From a bacterium (GTDB lineage Bacteria > Myxococcota_A > Bradymonadia > Bradymonadales > Bradymonadaceae), in the NCBI GenBank assembly GCA_030427705.1, contig JAUIBR010000011.1, positions 92,199 through 156,198 of the forward strand: a stretch of 64,000 bases of DNA. The letters run 5' to 3'. The position numbers were made by a program, and so were the translations under genes. Every line of letters begins with the position of its first letter. The first letter of the stretch is position 1. Below, piece by piece: positions 16,251 through 25,352 of the stretch. Below the pieces are notes generated by a model. It searched no databases. It worked only from the letters and a program-made list of their open reading frames with translations, and was not told where the DNA came from.

Positions 16251-17936
16251 ATGATCTTCAAATACCAAGCGATTCGCACAAAGCAGACAGAAACGGGTAG
16301 CTATCTGATTTTGTTCTCTGCGCCAGCTACCCAGATAAATGAGTGGGCAGGAGTGCCCCAAAAGACTATTTGGGGTGATGGGAACGAAACTGTTGGATTT
16401 CAGCGGAGCGAAAACCCCAAAAGAAGAGACGATCTGGTATCGTTCTTCTCGGACGACAACAACATCATTCAGAATCCACTACTCTGTGCAACACGCGACT
16501 TTGGTGCTTCCGTTGCTTTCACACCTACTTCCTCTGAAGAGTCAAAGGTGCAACACGGCACATTGACAATTGAAATGGAGAGCGAAGAACGAGACCTCTT
16601 GACCGCCTTGAAAGAGCTTCGCGCGCAGCTTGAGAGTCGTGTGCCTGAACTGCGGGAAGCGCAAATCCCGCCAGAGCTAATGCTGAAACTCAAGCAGGAA
16701 TCAGACGAGTTTTCTGAAGTAGAATCAACTGAGGAAGACGAGCACCAAGGGGACTCGCTACCTGAGTTCACTGACGAATCACACATATTCGACTTCTGGC
16801 GGCAGGTGGCCGCGCGGGTCAAAGTTTTGGAGGAGCTCAACGATTATGAAGCCTCAGTCTTTCAAGGCTTTTCGCTTGACTCTGTGGAGTCCTTCTTGAA
16901 GCCGCTGGTTTTGGTTGACGGTCAACATCGCCTTAGCGGAGCGATTCAAGCAACAGAAGCAAAGCTGGGTGAAGATGAGTTGATTCAGGAGTCCGTAAAT
17001 AGGATTTCTGCTGGGGAGGACCCAGATGATATCTACGCAGACCAAGCCAATCGAGTGGCGCGGCACCTTCCCGTATCTCTGTTGATGACCGATGATCCTG
17101 CAGAACACGTCTTTCAGTTTGTGGTTGTGAATCAGAAAGCCCAGGCGATTGACAAGGCGTTGCTCGGCACCATCGTTTCAACAAGTCTTTCAAACGAGGA
17201 GTTGAAAGGGGTGTCTGAGCGTCTAATCAACTCGGGCATTCAACTAGACGACTATCAGGCCGCCACTTATGTCGTGCGAAACCCAGAGAGTCCTTTTAGG
17301 GACCTTGTTGATCGTGGCTTTGGCAATTCTGGCGATTTGCTTAAATGGGGAGTGTTGTTGGCTCTGGTGAACTCGTTCCGTCATCTGTCTGGTGCGAAGC
17401 TCTATCACCAGAGCAAACGAGGCCATGACTTCGCTGCTGTTTGGCGCCAGAACTGGCTTAGTGAGTCGGCAATCGTCGATGGGTTTGAAGAACTTGGATT
17501 CGATTCGGCATATGGATATTGGTCTTCAAGAAACGGACCGTGGCGAGATTGTTTCATGCGGTTTTGGTCGCGTGTTCGCGATCTGGCTGCGAACACCACC
17601 AGTCCGGATGCCCGAAACTATTGGGGCAAGCCCAGTCATTCGAACCTGTTTAACAAAGTATCGTTGAATATTCTCCTGGCGGACTTCTTTTGCTACATGT
17701 TCACGAAAGACAAGACTATTTCTTCGGTCGAGGCTATTGACGGGCTAGTTGATGGCTGGCTGGGGGGCACCAAACCTCAAGACTACTTCGGAAGGGATTG
17801 GGATTTGGCAAACACTAAGAAGGATTCGCCAGGGACCAGAAAGCAATGGTCAGACCTTTGGCATTCTTATCGTACCGTACCTAATCAGAAGCTCCCCAAG
17901 TACACTGAGTTTCGGAAACCTTATAATGAGCAATAG
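16251..17936 (+). CDS. DGQHR-domain protein (DndB-like)
   Basis: The 561-residue product carries LVLVDGQHRLSGAI with DGQHR at 223-227, the signature of the DndB/DGQHR superfamily, plus 'FQFVVVNQKAQAIDKALLGT', the conserved second motif of that fold. The N-terminal 120 residues are followed by an acidic, helical insertion (about 110-170). DndB of phosphorothioation systems is a nucleotide-hydrolysing regulator, and the related DUF262 proteins are the NTPase part of GmrSD restriction enzymes. The stop lies 2 bases before the HNH gene, so the pair is almost certainly cotranscribed. I infer a sensor/NTPase plus nuclease pair next to dnd. It is longer than standard DndB (about 360). Confidence 0.75.
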   Translation: MIFKYQAIRTKQTETGSYLILFSAPATQINEWAGVPQKTIWGDGNETVGFQRSENPKRRDDLVSFFSDDNNIIQNPLLCATRDFGASVAFTPTSSEESKVQHGTLTIEMESEERDLLTALKELRAQLESRVPELREAQIPPELMLKLKQESDEFSEVESTEEDEHQGDSLPEFTDESHIFDFWRQVAARVKVLEELNDYEASVFQGFSLDSVESFLKPLVLVDGQHRLSGAIQATEAKLGEDELIQESVNRISAGEDPDDIYADQANRVARHLPVSLLMTDDPAEHVFQFVVVNQKAQAIDKALLGTIVSTSLSNEELKGVSERLINSGIQLDDYQAATYVVRNPESPFRDLVDRGFGNSGDLLKWGVLLALVNSFRHLSGAKLYHQSKRGHDFAAVWRQNWLSESAIVDGFEELGFDSAYGYWSSRNGPWRDCFMRFWSRVRDLAANTTSPDARNYWGKPSHSNLFNKVSLNILLADFFCYMFTKDKTISSVEAIDGLVDGWLGGTKPQDYFGRDWDLANTKKDSPGTRKQWSDLWHSYRTVPNQKLPKYTEFRKPYNEQ

Positions 17937-17938
17937 CG

Positions 17939-18877
17939 TTGGTACATATCGACACGCTCCAACACTACTTCGAGATCGCATTTGATTACCTCGATGCTGG
18001 TCACCTTGACTCTAGTTCTCACCGCTTCGCACAACTCAAGGATCCAGATCTGCTCTTTTTGGGCCATGACACAATGCTTGTTTCGGACGTGAAGGCCATT
18101 TGGGTTGAATGGTTTGTGCATTCAATCCTTGATTTGAAAAGGGTGAACCAAGGCCGGGTTTCTGGCCCGCATCTCGCCAAGCAGGTGATGGATGGTTTGG
18201 AGATTCTCACACCAGGTATCTCCGATAACAGAAGAGAGGAGTTATCTAAGGTTCTGGTGCCACTGATCTTGCAGCGACGACGAAGTGAAACTCGTCGTGT
18301 GAGCTATTCTCTGCAAGAGAAACGCTCCCTGCTCATCAACTCGGGCAAGCCCGCTCGTTGTTGGATTTGTGGTGTCCCGTTTCCGGAGTGGGCGAAAGAC
18401 AAGTTTCTAAGGCGCGAACACGAGGCCAAACTGCCCAAATTCGGAGATGTTTTCTTACGACGTGGATTGAAACCTCGGGACCTCGAAGTTGAGATTGAAC
18501 ATCGAGTGCCTTTCTCCGCTGGAGGGACAAACAGTATTGAGAATTTGGCTTTGTCCTGTGGGTGGTGTAACACGGGAAAAGGGGACCGAAAGACCATTTA
18601 CGACCCGTCAAAAACTCTGATGAGTGTTTATCACCCAATGATCGGCACCTTTCTGGCCCCGTGTCGATTCTGGATTGTCCGAACACTGACGTTTTCCAGT
18701 GGATGCGTAACATGTGGAGCAACCACCAGCGAGCATGAGCTTTCGGTGTACATCAGGAATTCAGGCGGTGTCCCTGTACCTCCGAACCTTGCAACATACT
18801 GTCGCGAGCACCATCCCCTCAAAGAGGCCAGTGTCTTGAGTTTGGATGGATTCGAGCAACGAAGACTCAACACATAG
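17939..18877 (+). CDS. HNH endonuclease partner of the DGQHR protein
   Basis: The 312-residue product starts at TTG 17939, 2 bases after the previous stop. A classical HNH fold is visible: CWIC at residues 141-144, 'EIEHRVPFSAGG' with the catalytic HisArg step at 188, Asn202 in 'NSIENLALSC', and the second zinc pair CGWC at 207-210. N-terminal residues 1-120 are helical and probably recognise DNA or the partner. The pair convergently faces the Dnd methyltransferase gene. By analogy with GmrS-GmrD and with phosphorothioate-dependent HNH enzymes, it may cut modified or unmodified DNA, which is inference. Confidence 0.8.
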   Translation: MVHIDTLQHYFEIAFDYLDAGHLDSSSHRFAQLKDPDLLFLGHDTMLVSDVKAIWVEWFVHSILDLKRVNQGRVSGPHLAKQVMDGLEILTPGISDNRREELSKVLVPLILQRRRSETRRVSYSLQEKRSLLINSGKPARCWICGVPFPEWAKDKFLRREHEAKLPKFGDVFLRRGLKPRDLEVEIEHRVPFSAGGTNSIENLALSCGWCNTGKGDRKTIYDPSKTLMSVYHPMIGTFLAPCRFWIVRTLTFSSGCVTCGATTSEHELSVYIRNSGGVPVPPNLATYCREHHPLKEASVLSLDGFEQRRLNT

Positions 18878-18906
18878 TCTGCTGACAGTTATTGCCTGTT
18901 GTTCGC

Positions 18907-20361
18907 TCACGTGTTGTGATTGCTTTCGCTGAGTAACTGGTGTCCACGAACCTCCAAGCGAGCGTTCCGCAGGGCTGTCGACCAGCCATTCACGGTGCCA
19001 ATACTAGTTGAATCCCCGTACAGTCCTGCGTTGACCTCGCTCTTTGTTAGCTCAACAAACTGTTCGAAATTTGGGTAGTCAGATGCAACGAACAGCTCCT
19101 TACGATGCAGGATCGGCGGATTTCTTCTTTCCGAATAATCAGTGTATTCAGTTTCAAGTCTTCCGAGCGCGACCCTGATTGACTTTGTGAGCAACGGATG
19201 ACCGACCTCGTCGAACTCAGGATAGAAAAGGTAGGATACTGAGGGTGTTCGGCGGCTGAATTTCACCAACGTTGCCCCATCAACCTTGCCGATGTAACGA
19301 CTACTGAGTGCTTCAACCAAACGCAGTACCAGCGGCAGTGACGAAACGTAATCCGCGTGAACATAGAGTGCATCTGGCATCAGTTTGCCAATGTCGGACG
19401 CCCGGCACGCAGAGGGAATCGTTCCCTCCTCGCCCAGACCGAATAAGATGAACTCGGCGAATTGGTTCGCTTTCTTCAGGCTACCAAAGAAGGTCTTGAT
19501 ATCGCCTTGAATATGGATTGGTAGGCTAGACAATTTGTGGCGCTTGTATTGGAAGCGCGCCATCGCAAGGAACAGTAGCAAATCGTCTTCTCGGATTTCT
19601 CGAATTCGGTCAGCATCGTCGCCAATCAATGCCGCAACGAAACGCTCCGCTCGTTTCATGCCGCCCAAAGCCTGCACATGATCGGAATAATCAGCGTCGA
19701 GTTCGGATTTGCGTATGAAACGACCACGTTCATGATAGAACTCAAGCAGGGGTTCTAGGGAATCTCTTAGGCCTAACTGCTCTTCTTCACTTGGTTGATT
19801 CCGACGAGCCGCGATCCTTCTGCGGAAACGGTGCGCTGCGAACAAATTTCCAAGTTGTTTATCTCGGAAAACCATGAACACACCCAAGGCAACGGGTTGC
19901 GCCTCCTCGCCCAGGACTTCCTCGATGTAGGCCTTCAATTCGGACTGTGTGTAGTACTTCTGAAAGGTGCCTGATCCTGTCAGTATTCCGTCAGAATAAG
20001 GAATCTGATACTTCCCGTTCTGGTCTACTGTCACTTGCGCAGAAACAATCAATGCTCTTTCGGCAAGTGTCCAAGCCTCCCTGAGTGCGACTCGACGTTC
20101 AGCCCGGTCCTCGATGACGTTCAAAACATATGTAATTGCGACAAAGTCAGCTTCCGACTTGTCGTTGTCGGGAGCATAATACGGGTCCCAACCCTCAGCT
20201 TGAAAACCTCGTTCCGTTAGGAGCGCAACGTCCTCGCCGCGCCCGCACCCGTAATCAAAAAAGGTCGCACTCGAGTCGAAGATGCCCGAGCCCAACAACA
20301 ATCGCGCAGGTCTGGATAGGTCGTGCCGAGTGATCGCGGTCTTATATCTTGCTGTTGCCAT
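18907..20361 (-). CDS. DNA phosphorothioation-associated putative methyltransferase
   Basis: The product is about 484 residues. It begins 'KTAITRHDLSRPARLLL', followed by the S-adenosylmethionine site FFDYGCGRGEDV and GWDPYY, both hallmarks of the Dnd-linked methyltransferase family (TIGR04096). Such proteins are found almost only beside dnd genes, and their target is not established. The C-terminal half is family-specific and without a known fold. The ATG at 20361 lies 2 bases past the dndE stop (a GTG at 20367 overlapping the stop is possible), so it is the last gene of the dndBCDE operon. Confidence 0.85.
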   Translation of the reverse strand: MATARYKTAITRHDLSRPARLLLGSGIFDSSATFFDYGCGRGEDVALLTERGFQAEGWDPYYAPDNDKSEADFVAITYVLNVIEDRAERRVALREAWTLAERALIVSAQVTVDQNGKYQIPYSDGILTGSGTFQKYYTQSELKAYIEEVLGEEAQPVALGVFMVFRDKQLGNLFAAHRFRRRIAARRNQPSEEEQLGLRDSLEPLLEFYHERGRFIRKSELDADYSDHVQALGGMKRAERFVAALIGDDADRIREIREDDLLLFLAMARFQYKRHKLSSLPIHIQGDIKTFFGSLKKANQFAEFILFGLGEEGTIPSACRASDIGKLMPDALYVHADYVSSLPLVLRLVEALSSRYIGKVDGATLVKFSRRTPSVSYLFYPEFDEVGHPLLTKSIRVALGRLETEYTDYSERRNPPILHRKELFVASDYPNFEQFVELTKSEVNAGLYGDSTSIGTVNGWSTALRNARLEVRGHQLLSESNHNT

Positions 20362-20363
20362 CG

Positions 20364-20741
20364 TCACCCGACTACGACGCTCATTAGTCCGCTGATATCG
20401 GTTATCTCGCGATCACCAAAGAAATATCCGATTCCTCGATGCAGGTGGAGCTTGAACTGCAACTCCAATACTTCATCGGTGAGCTCAAACCCATCCCGTA
20501 GACACCGCTCGCGCAGCAACGCGTCGTAAATCTCGTGGTAGGTTCCACCGAATGTTCTCCACGTCATTTCGATTGGGCTATCGAGTTTGATGTTCGCATC
20601 CGGCGGAATGGACTCCTCAGCCAGCGACATACAAAAAGCCCAACGGCACAGGGTGTTCCAGTTCTGAATACCGGTTTTCGCCTTGAGCCTAATCAGCTTG
20701 TCGCGACCACTTTTGGACACTCTCACGTTATCAATTGGCAT
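20364..20741 (-). CDS. dndE: DNA sulfur modification protein DndE
   Basis: The product is 125 residues from the ATG at 20741, which overlaps the dndD end by 11 bases. It has the ribbon-helix-like start 'MPIDNVRVSKSGRDKL', 'WNTLCRWAFC' and the later 'LQFKLHLHRGIGYF', as in DndE proteins. DndE binds nicked DNA and supports sulphur incorporation together with DndC and DndD. The gene lies in the standard position between dndD and the Dnd methyltransferase gene. Confidence 0.9.
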   Translation of the reverse strand: MPIDNVRVSKSGRDKLIRLKAKTGIQNWNTLCRWAFCMSLAEESIPPDANIKLDSPIEMTWRTFGGTYHEIYDALLRERCLRDGFELTDEVLELQFKLHLHRGIGYFFGDREITDISGLMSVVVG

Positions 20742-22719
20742 CGTTGCCTCCGAAGTATCCCGACTCAACTGTCGTCGACTTGCTGGCGTTGTCGTACTGC
20801 AACTGCCACTCCCGACCCACCCAAGGACTCAGCGCAGAGTAATAATCGCCAACAATCTCCTCGTCTGTCGAAAGAAGCACGACTTGATGGCTTGCCATTG
20901 GGAAGTAACGATTCACCAAGTAATCTCGATGAACCGAGTCCAGCCGCCCCATAGGGGTATCAATCACCGTTGGCAGTCCCTTACCTGAGGCTCTTGCAAG
21001 TCCCCACAGTATCGAAACAGCCAAAAGTTGTCGCTCCCCAGCCGAAAAACGTTCCGGCGGCAGCTCAGCTCCAGCATTGTCAAAAAGTGTCAGTTTATAG
21101 GTCTGTGGGTCTATCTCCAGACGAGAAACAAGCTCATCCTTTCGAAGCAGCGAACGGAAACTCTGCAGCACCAAATCCGCAATACGTGTTGTATGTCGGG
21201 AGACCACCGCGGTTCTGAAGTCGCGCAGGGTTTCCTTGGCTTTCTCCGCGTGCCTAACAACTCGCTTGTCCGCCTCTCGGTCAAAGTCTCGCGCAACTTG
21301 ACGTTCAATGACGCGCGTCAGTTTCGCTTTCGTCTCTTCTAGTTTTTGATGAGCCGATTCGAGTTGCTCGTCGAGGGCGTCCGCACGTCTTTGCGTCGTC
21401 TCTAGGGCAACTGAGACCTCTTCTCGTTGCTTCACTAAATTTGCGAGTGTGTCTTTATCCGGAACAGCGGCAAGCTGACGATCTATTGCTTCGATTTCCG
21501 CGACGATATCTTGGTTCTCTCTCACCATCTGGCCCGATAGTGAACGGCATTCTTCCAATCCGGAATTCAGCAACTGGTTCAACTGGCCGGAGCCCTCCAC
21601 AGAGAGATTCAAGTGGACGGGTTTTTCAGAGGCGGTTTGTAGCTCCGCTCGGTCGGTCTCCAACCAAGTCTTGACTTCGCAGGTCAATTCATCGGCCCCT
21701 TTTTTGTCGAGGAAGGCGAGTAATGCCTCGTCGCGTCCAAGCAATTCGGAGTTAAGCACCTTAGCTCGTTTTGTTTTTGTTTCTTCTTCAACCCGCTGCG
21801 AGATGTCCGCTAACAAGCCGTTCAGTAACAACAACGGCGCAGCCCCGGCTGCTTGCATCCGAAGGCGCTCCCGAGAATCTGACAGCCTGCTCAGCAGAGC
21901 TGTCCGGTGGGCCTCCATTTGCACTCTTGCTTCGTAGCTTTCACCGCCTTGGGCTTTGTATTCAGAGTCGAGCTCTTTGAATCGTCTCTGCAGGCGGTCA
22001 AGGTCGCTGACGACTTCGCCCTTCTGGAGGGTGATGTGGTCGCATTCCTTCTCGAGCCGAGCGACATCTTCCTTGTGTTCTTGAATCTCTGCTTGGTCGT
22101 TTGCTCCGGCTTCGTCGGTAAGTTTCCGTCGTCTGAGAACCGTGAGGTCTGTGACAAGTTGGTCCACGATGTCGACGCCAAGCAAACTTTGCACTGCAGT
22201 TGATAGGACTTCTCGTGAACGTTCTGGGTCGGCCAATCGTTCGAGTTTCTCACCATCGAAAAGGAACAAACCCGCCACGCCTTTGGGCACGATGCCCTCT
22301 ATCACTTCATCCCATGATTGGGTCATGAATTCATCGTGTTCGCCATCGCGAATGACTGCCACGTTCTCAGTGATCGAACTTCCGTTCTCGTACCAAGCAC
22401 GTTTCACACGTACCTGTTGTACCTCGCCATCCAACACTCGGCTGAAAGCCAACTCAACTGCAGCTCCCTCGGAACGCGGTACCCTCCTGTTGATGCTTTC
22501 GCGCAGGAACGAATCATACCCGCCACTGGTCCAGCTCGAGCACTGGGCTCGACGTCCGTATAAGGCGAGTTGGATGGCATCTAAGAAGGTGGTTTTCCCA
22601 CCACCGTTTAGTCCGCCCACAAGCACGACGGGTTTATCAGGTGTCGGAGGGGTAAGTTCAATAACTTGGCGACCCAAGTAGGCGCCAAAGTTGTGGAGCA
22701 CTAACTCGTCGAAGATCAT
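20731..22719 (-). CDS. dndD: DNA sulfur modification protein DndD (SMC-like ATPase)
   Basis: The 662-residue product has Walker A GGLNGGGKT at residues 35-43, a long coiled-coil centre (about 190-510), the ABC signature FSAGERQ, and a Walker B segment in 'LPTVIDTPMGRLD'. This is the Rad50/SMC-type ATPase of phosphorothioation systems, thought to nick or remodel DNA so sulphur can be placed in the backbone. The start overlaps the dndC stop by 4 bases. Length is usual for the family. Confidence 0.92.
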   Translation of the reverse strand: MIFDELVLHNFGAYLGRQVIELTPPTPDKPVVLVGGLNGGGKTTFLDAIQLALYGRRAQCSSWTSGGYDSFLRESINRRVPRSEGAAVELAFSRVLDGEVQQVRVKRAWYENGSSITENVAVIRDGEHDEFMTQSWDEVIEGIVPKGVAGLFLFDGEKLERLADPERSREVLSTAVQSLLGVDIVDQLVTDLTVLRRRKLTDEAGANDQAEIQEHKEDVARLEKECDHITLQKGEVVSDLDRLQRRFKELDSEYKAQGGESYEARVQMEAHRTALLSRLSDSRERLRMQAAGAAPLLLLNGLLADISQRVEEETKTKRAKVLNSELLGRDEALLAFLDKKGADELTCEVKTWLETDRAELQTASEKPVHLNLSVEGSGQLNQLLNSGLEECRSLSGQMVRENQDIVAEIEAIDRQLAAVPDKDTLANLVKQREEVSVALETTQRRADALDEQLESAHQKLEETKAKLTRVIERQVARDFDREADKRVVRHAEKAKETLRDFRTAVVSRHTTRIADLVLQSFRSLLRKDELVSRLEIDPQTYKLTLFDNAGAELPPERFSAGERQLLAVSILWGLARASGKGLPTVIDTPMGRLDSVHRDYLVNRYFPMASHQVVLLSTDEEIVGDYYSALSPWVGREWQLQYDNASKSTTVESGYFGGNDAN

Positions 22720-24188
22720 TGGTCACCCCCAATCAATGAGAGTTGATAGTCGCCCTCTTTGGCCGCTTCCATGGCGTCTCTTCGTTTGGTTGCGCGATCG
22801 ATCGCGTCGTCTTCATTTTCGTAGAAGGCTTTCTTTATTTCCTTCTCTAACGCATCAAACAGACCTGCCCGGCGCGTCATCAGTCGGTAGCGACGCTCAA
22901 CGTCGAGCATGCCTCGTACCAACTCATAGTGAAGCCTATCTTCCCCACAAATTTCGGCGAGCAGGGCTAAGTCCTCTTCGGTGAATGAAGTGGTGTCGTC
23001 GTAGCGTTCGTCAGGGAATGGCTCGCCGGTTACTCGCTCAAAGATCTTCGGCAGAAGATCCTCCATCTCATGCTTTTCGGTTAACCAGAGTCGCCTAATT
23101 TCTCGTAGCTCCTCAATTCGTATCAGCTGTATTTCCCGCACATGAGCCGGACCGTTTTTACGGACCCAGGTTTGGGCTTCAAGAACACGCTCGAGCCATG
23201 TCTGCCGGGCATCTTGCGTGTACGGCCCCGGTATGGGTCGGTCTCCAAACATCTGAACGTTGCCGCTCATTCGGCGGAAGTCTCTAAGGTGTCGGTCATC
23301 CCCGACGTCCAGGTCGTCGCGTAGTTTCAAGAGCGGTAGCATCCACTCCTTTTCTGCGTCGTTCTGAATCATCGCCGTCATTGAGCGGTCTTTGTCGACG
23401 AGTGTGCAAACCCAGCAACCGAAGCGGCTACTGCCGCAACTGGGCGTCGAAGTATCAACAACCAGTGGGCACTCGCCGTCTTCAGACGCGCCCTGATACA
23501 TGTTCAACAGGTCCTTGTGGTCGATGCCCCATTTACTCTTCACCTGCATCAGGTAGGTCCAGACATCATCATTGGTCCACGCTTCGATCGGTGAATACAC
23601 CAACGAATTTGGAAGGCTTGCATTCGGGCTGAGCTTCTCGCGAATTCGTTCGCTTTCTAAGCCTTCCATGACAGCTGCGCGTCGAGACGACTCTGCCTTA
23701 CGAGTTCCCAAGACAACAATGGCCTCACCATTTTGCTTCACCATCTCGGATATGAACCGGTTTGATGGTTTGATCTTGAGTCGTTCCGTGCACCAGCGAA
23801 ACTTGGGTCTTGGTGCAGGGTAGCCGCGACCCATCAAGTTGACCCAAAACGTGTCGTGAAGGTCTGGCAGAAGCTGATGCGCCTCGATTGGCAGTTCCTC
23901 TTGCGTAGCCGTTTCGTTGATCGCTTTTAGTGAGTGGGAAACCCATGAGGATACAACAGGGTTTTCTACCAATGTGTCTGTGCTGATGACGTGGACGGAC
24001 TTGTGTCTCTCTTCAGCAGGTAACTCACTGATGGCAGTCCAGACTAGTTGCAGCGCCGCCGTGGAGTCTTTGCCCCCCGAGTATCCCACTACCCATGGGA
24101 TTTCGTCAGATTTGTAAACTCGCTGGGCTTCAGCGACGTAATCAGAAACGGCCGAACTAAAGCCGTCTTGGAACACTGAATCAGCCAT
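22716..24188 (-). CDS. dndC: Phosphorothioation sulfurtransferase DndC
   Basis: The 490-residue product belongs to the PAPS reductase/PP-loop family. The SGGKDS loop is at residues 37-42, and an Fe-S cluster region is marked by 'SCGSSRFGCWVC' in mid-protein. DndC activates DNA or sulphur using ATP and passes sulphur from the DndA persulfide to the backbone. It overlaps dndB by 8 bases upstream and dndD by 4 downstream, so the operon is translationally coupled. Confidence 0.93.
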   Translation of the reverse strand: MADSVFQDGFSSAVSDYVAEAQRVYKSDEIPWVVGYSGGKDSTAALQLVWTAISELPAEERHKSVHVISTDTLVENPVVSSWVSHSLKAINETATQEELPIEAHQLLPDLHDTFWVNLMGRGYPAPRPKFRWCTERLKIKPSNRFISEMVKQNGEAIVVLGTRKAESSRRAAVMEGLESERIREKLSPNASLPNSLVYSPIEAWTNDDVWTYLMQVKSKWGIDHKDLLNMYQGASEDGECPLVVDTSTPSCGSSRFGCWVCTLVDKDRSMTAMIQNDAEKEWMLPLLKLRDDLDVGDDRHLRDFRRMSGNVQMFGDRPIPGPYTQDARQTWLERVLEAQTWVRKNGPAHVREIQLIRIEELREIRRLWLTEKHEMEDLLPKIFERVTGEPFPDERYDDTTSFTEEDLALLAEICGEDRLHYELVRGMLDVERRYRLMTRRAGLFDALEKEIKKAFYENEDDAIDRATKRRDAMEAAKEGDYQLSLIGGDQ

Positions 24189-25260
24189 TTTTCCCCTCCT
24201 TGAATTTCGCTTCCTCGGATGTTTCGCCCGCCGATAGTGGCAACCCCATTTTTTGTTTCACCAGGTTTGATACGAGCAATACATTCTGCCTCGAGTTGAC
24301 AACTTTCCCAGCGTAAACCGCGCGACCTTCCCACTCGTTGTTGCCTCGCGACCAGTCGATTTCCGCAATCTCGGCGAGCAGTTCGTTCCAACCTTCGGGA
24401 TGTAGCCGCAGCAGCGTGCCGCCAACTCGTCCAAGGGCCTGCAAAACGAGGCTGTGGGAGTGGAGAAAATCTTGCCTGACTTCGCCAGATGTCATTCTGC
24501 TTTGATGCACCAGTGTCCATTCTGGGATGTGCTTCGCTACTTCCTCCCAATATTGGGTCACGCATTCGACAACCTCGTCATACTCCTCGAACTCCAGATC
24601 TCCCACCAACTCCATGTTTGCCGAGTGCAACGCGCTTAGGGTGAACAGCTTACGAGACCGAAGGGCAAGTGTGGTTCGCTCAAGCTCAACAAGGTGTCGA
24701 AAGAAGTCTGACTTAAACACAACCTGACGAGTTACATTCGCCACTTCGTCGCGGTGGTCGTAAAGCACGCCAATTGAGGCTGAAGGCCGAACCGCGGTGC
24801 GGTTGAGGTCTGCGAACATCTGCTGCGAACGTTCCAACCCATTATCATGAAAGAAAACGACAGCGATTGTTTCACTACCAAGTTTCGGTTCTTCGTTAAG
24901 GGCCATCTCAATGGCGGCCCTTCGGTGCTGCCCATCGTTGATGATGAATCGAGCTGTCATTGGAATTTTCAATGAGCCCATTTGATTCGTCGTCCCCTCG
25001 ACAGCCGCGAACTCTACGTCCCCATCGATGGACGCAGTGATCGCAGAGAAACAGTAGTCCTCTTGGTTTCCGACGATGTATCTTGCTATGTCAGGGACCC
25101 GAGAGCGGTTGAGCGTTCGCTGGGCTCGAAACTCAGGACCAAGCTCCTCTTCGTCGTAAAGAAAAATCTTCGGGATTATCCGTAGTGGGCACATTGATAC
25201 GAAGAATTCCCGTCCCGCCTGCACCCCTTTAATTGCCGGAAATACGTATGCATGTTCCAT
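24181..25260 (-). CDS. dndB: DNA sulfur modification protein DndB
   Basis: The 359-residue product has DGQHR at 109-113 in 'INDGQHRRAAIEMAL', plus the companion motif 'FADLNRTAVRPS'. In studied dnd clusters DndB is a regulator of the modification level, reported as a repressor of dnd transcription. It is first in the minus-strand operon and faces dndA across a 92-base divergent intergenic region with a direct repeat. Confidence 0.92.
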   Translation of the reverse strand: MEHAYVFPAIKGVQAGREFFVSMCPLRIIPKIFLYDEEELGPEFRAQRTLNRSRVPDIARYIVGNQEDYCFSAITASIDGDVEFAAVEGTTNQMGSLKIPMTARFIINDGQHRRAAIEMALNEEPKLGSETIAVVFFHDNGLERSQQMFADLNRTAVRPSASIGVLYDHRDEVANVTRQVVFKSDFFRHLVELERTTLALRSRKLFTLSALHSANMELVGDLEFEEYDEVVECVTQYWEEVAKHIPEWTLVHQSRMTSGEVRQDFLHSHSLVLQALGRVGGTLLRLHPEGWNELLAEIAEIDWSRGNNEWEGRAVYAGKVVNSRQNVLLVSNLVKQKMGLPLSAGETSEEAKFKEGKNG

Positions 25261-25297
25261 CGTTTGCCTTTGATATTGGATGTTGTTTGTCCATCAT

Positions 25298-25313
25298 GTA
25301 TGTACGTATGTAC
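25298..25313. promoter_or_regulatory. Direct repeat in the dndA-dndB intergenic region
   Basis: GTATGTAC occurs twice in tandem in the 92-base divergent region between dndB (start 25260) and dndA (start 25353), and GTATG recurs just inside dndB. Spacing and position suit an operator controlling both promoters, perhaps bound by DndB. No experimental support. Confidence 0.4.
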
Positions 25314-25352
25314 AGTGATTAACTCGCCTGTTTGTTTTATGCAACGCAAACA

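Noticed and set aside
16025..16279. 84-codon minus-strand frame before the DGQHR gene
   Set aside because: No ribosome binding site, overlaps the DGQHR start, and has no recognisable family.
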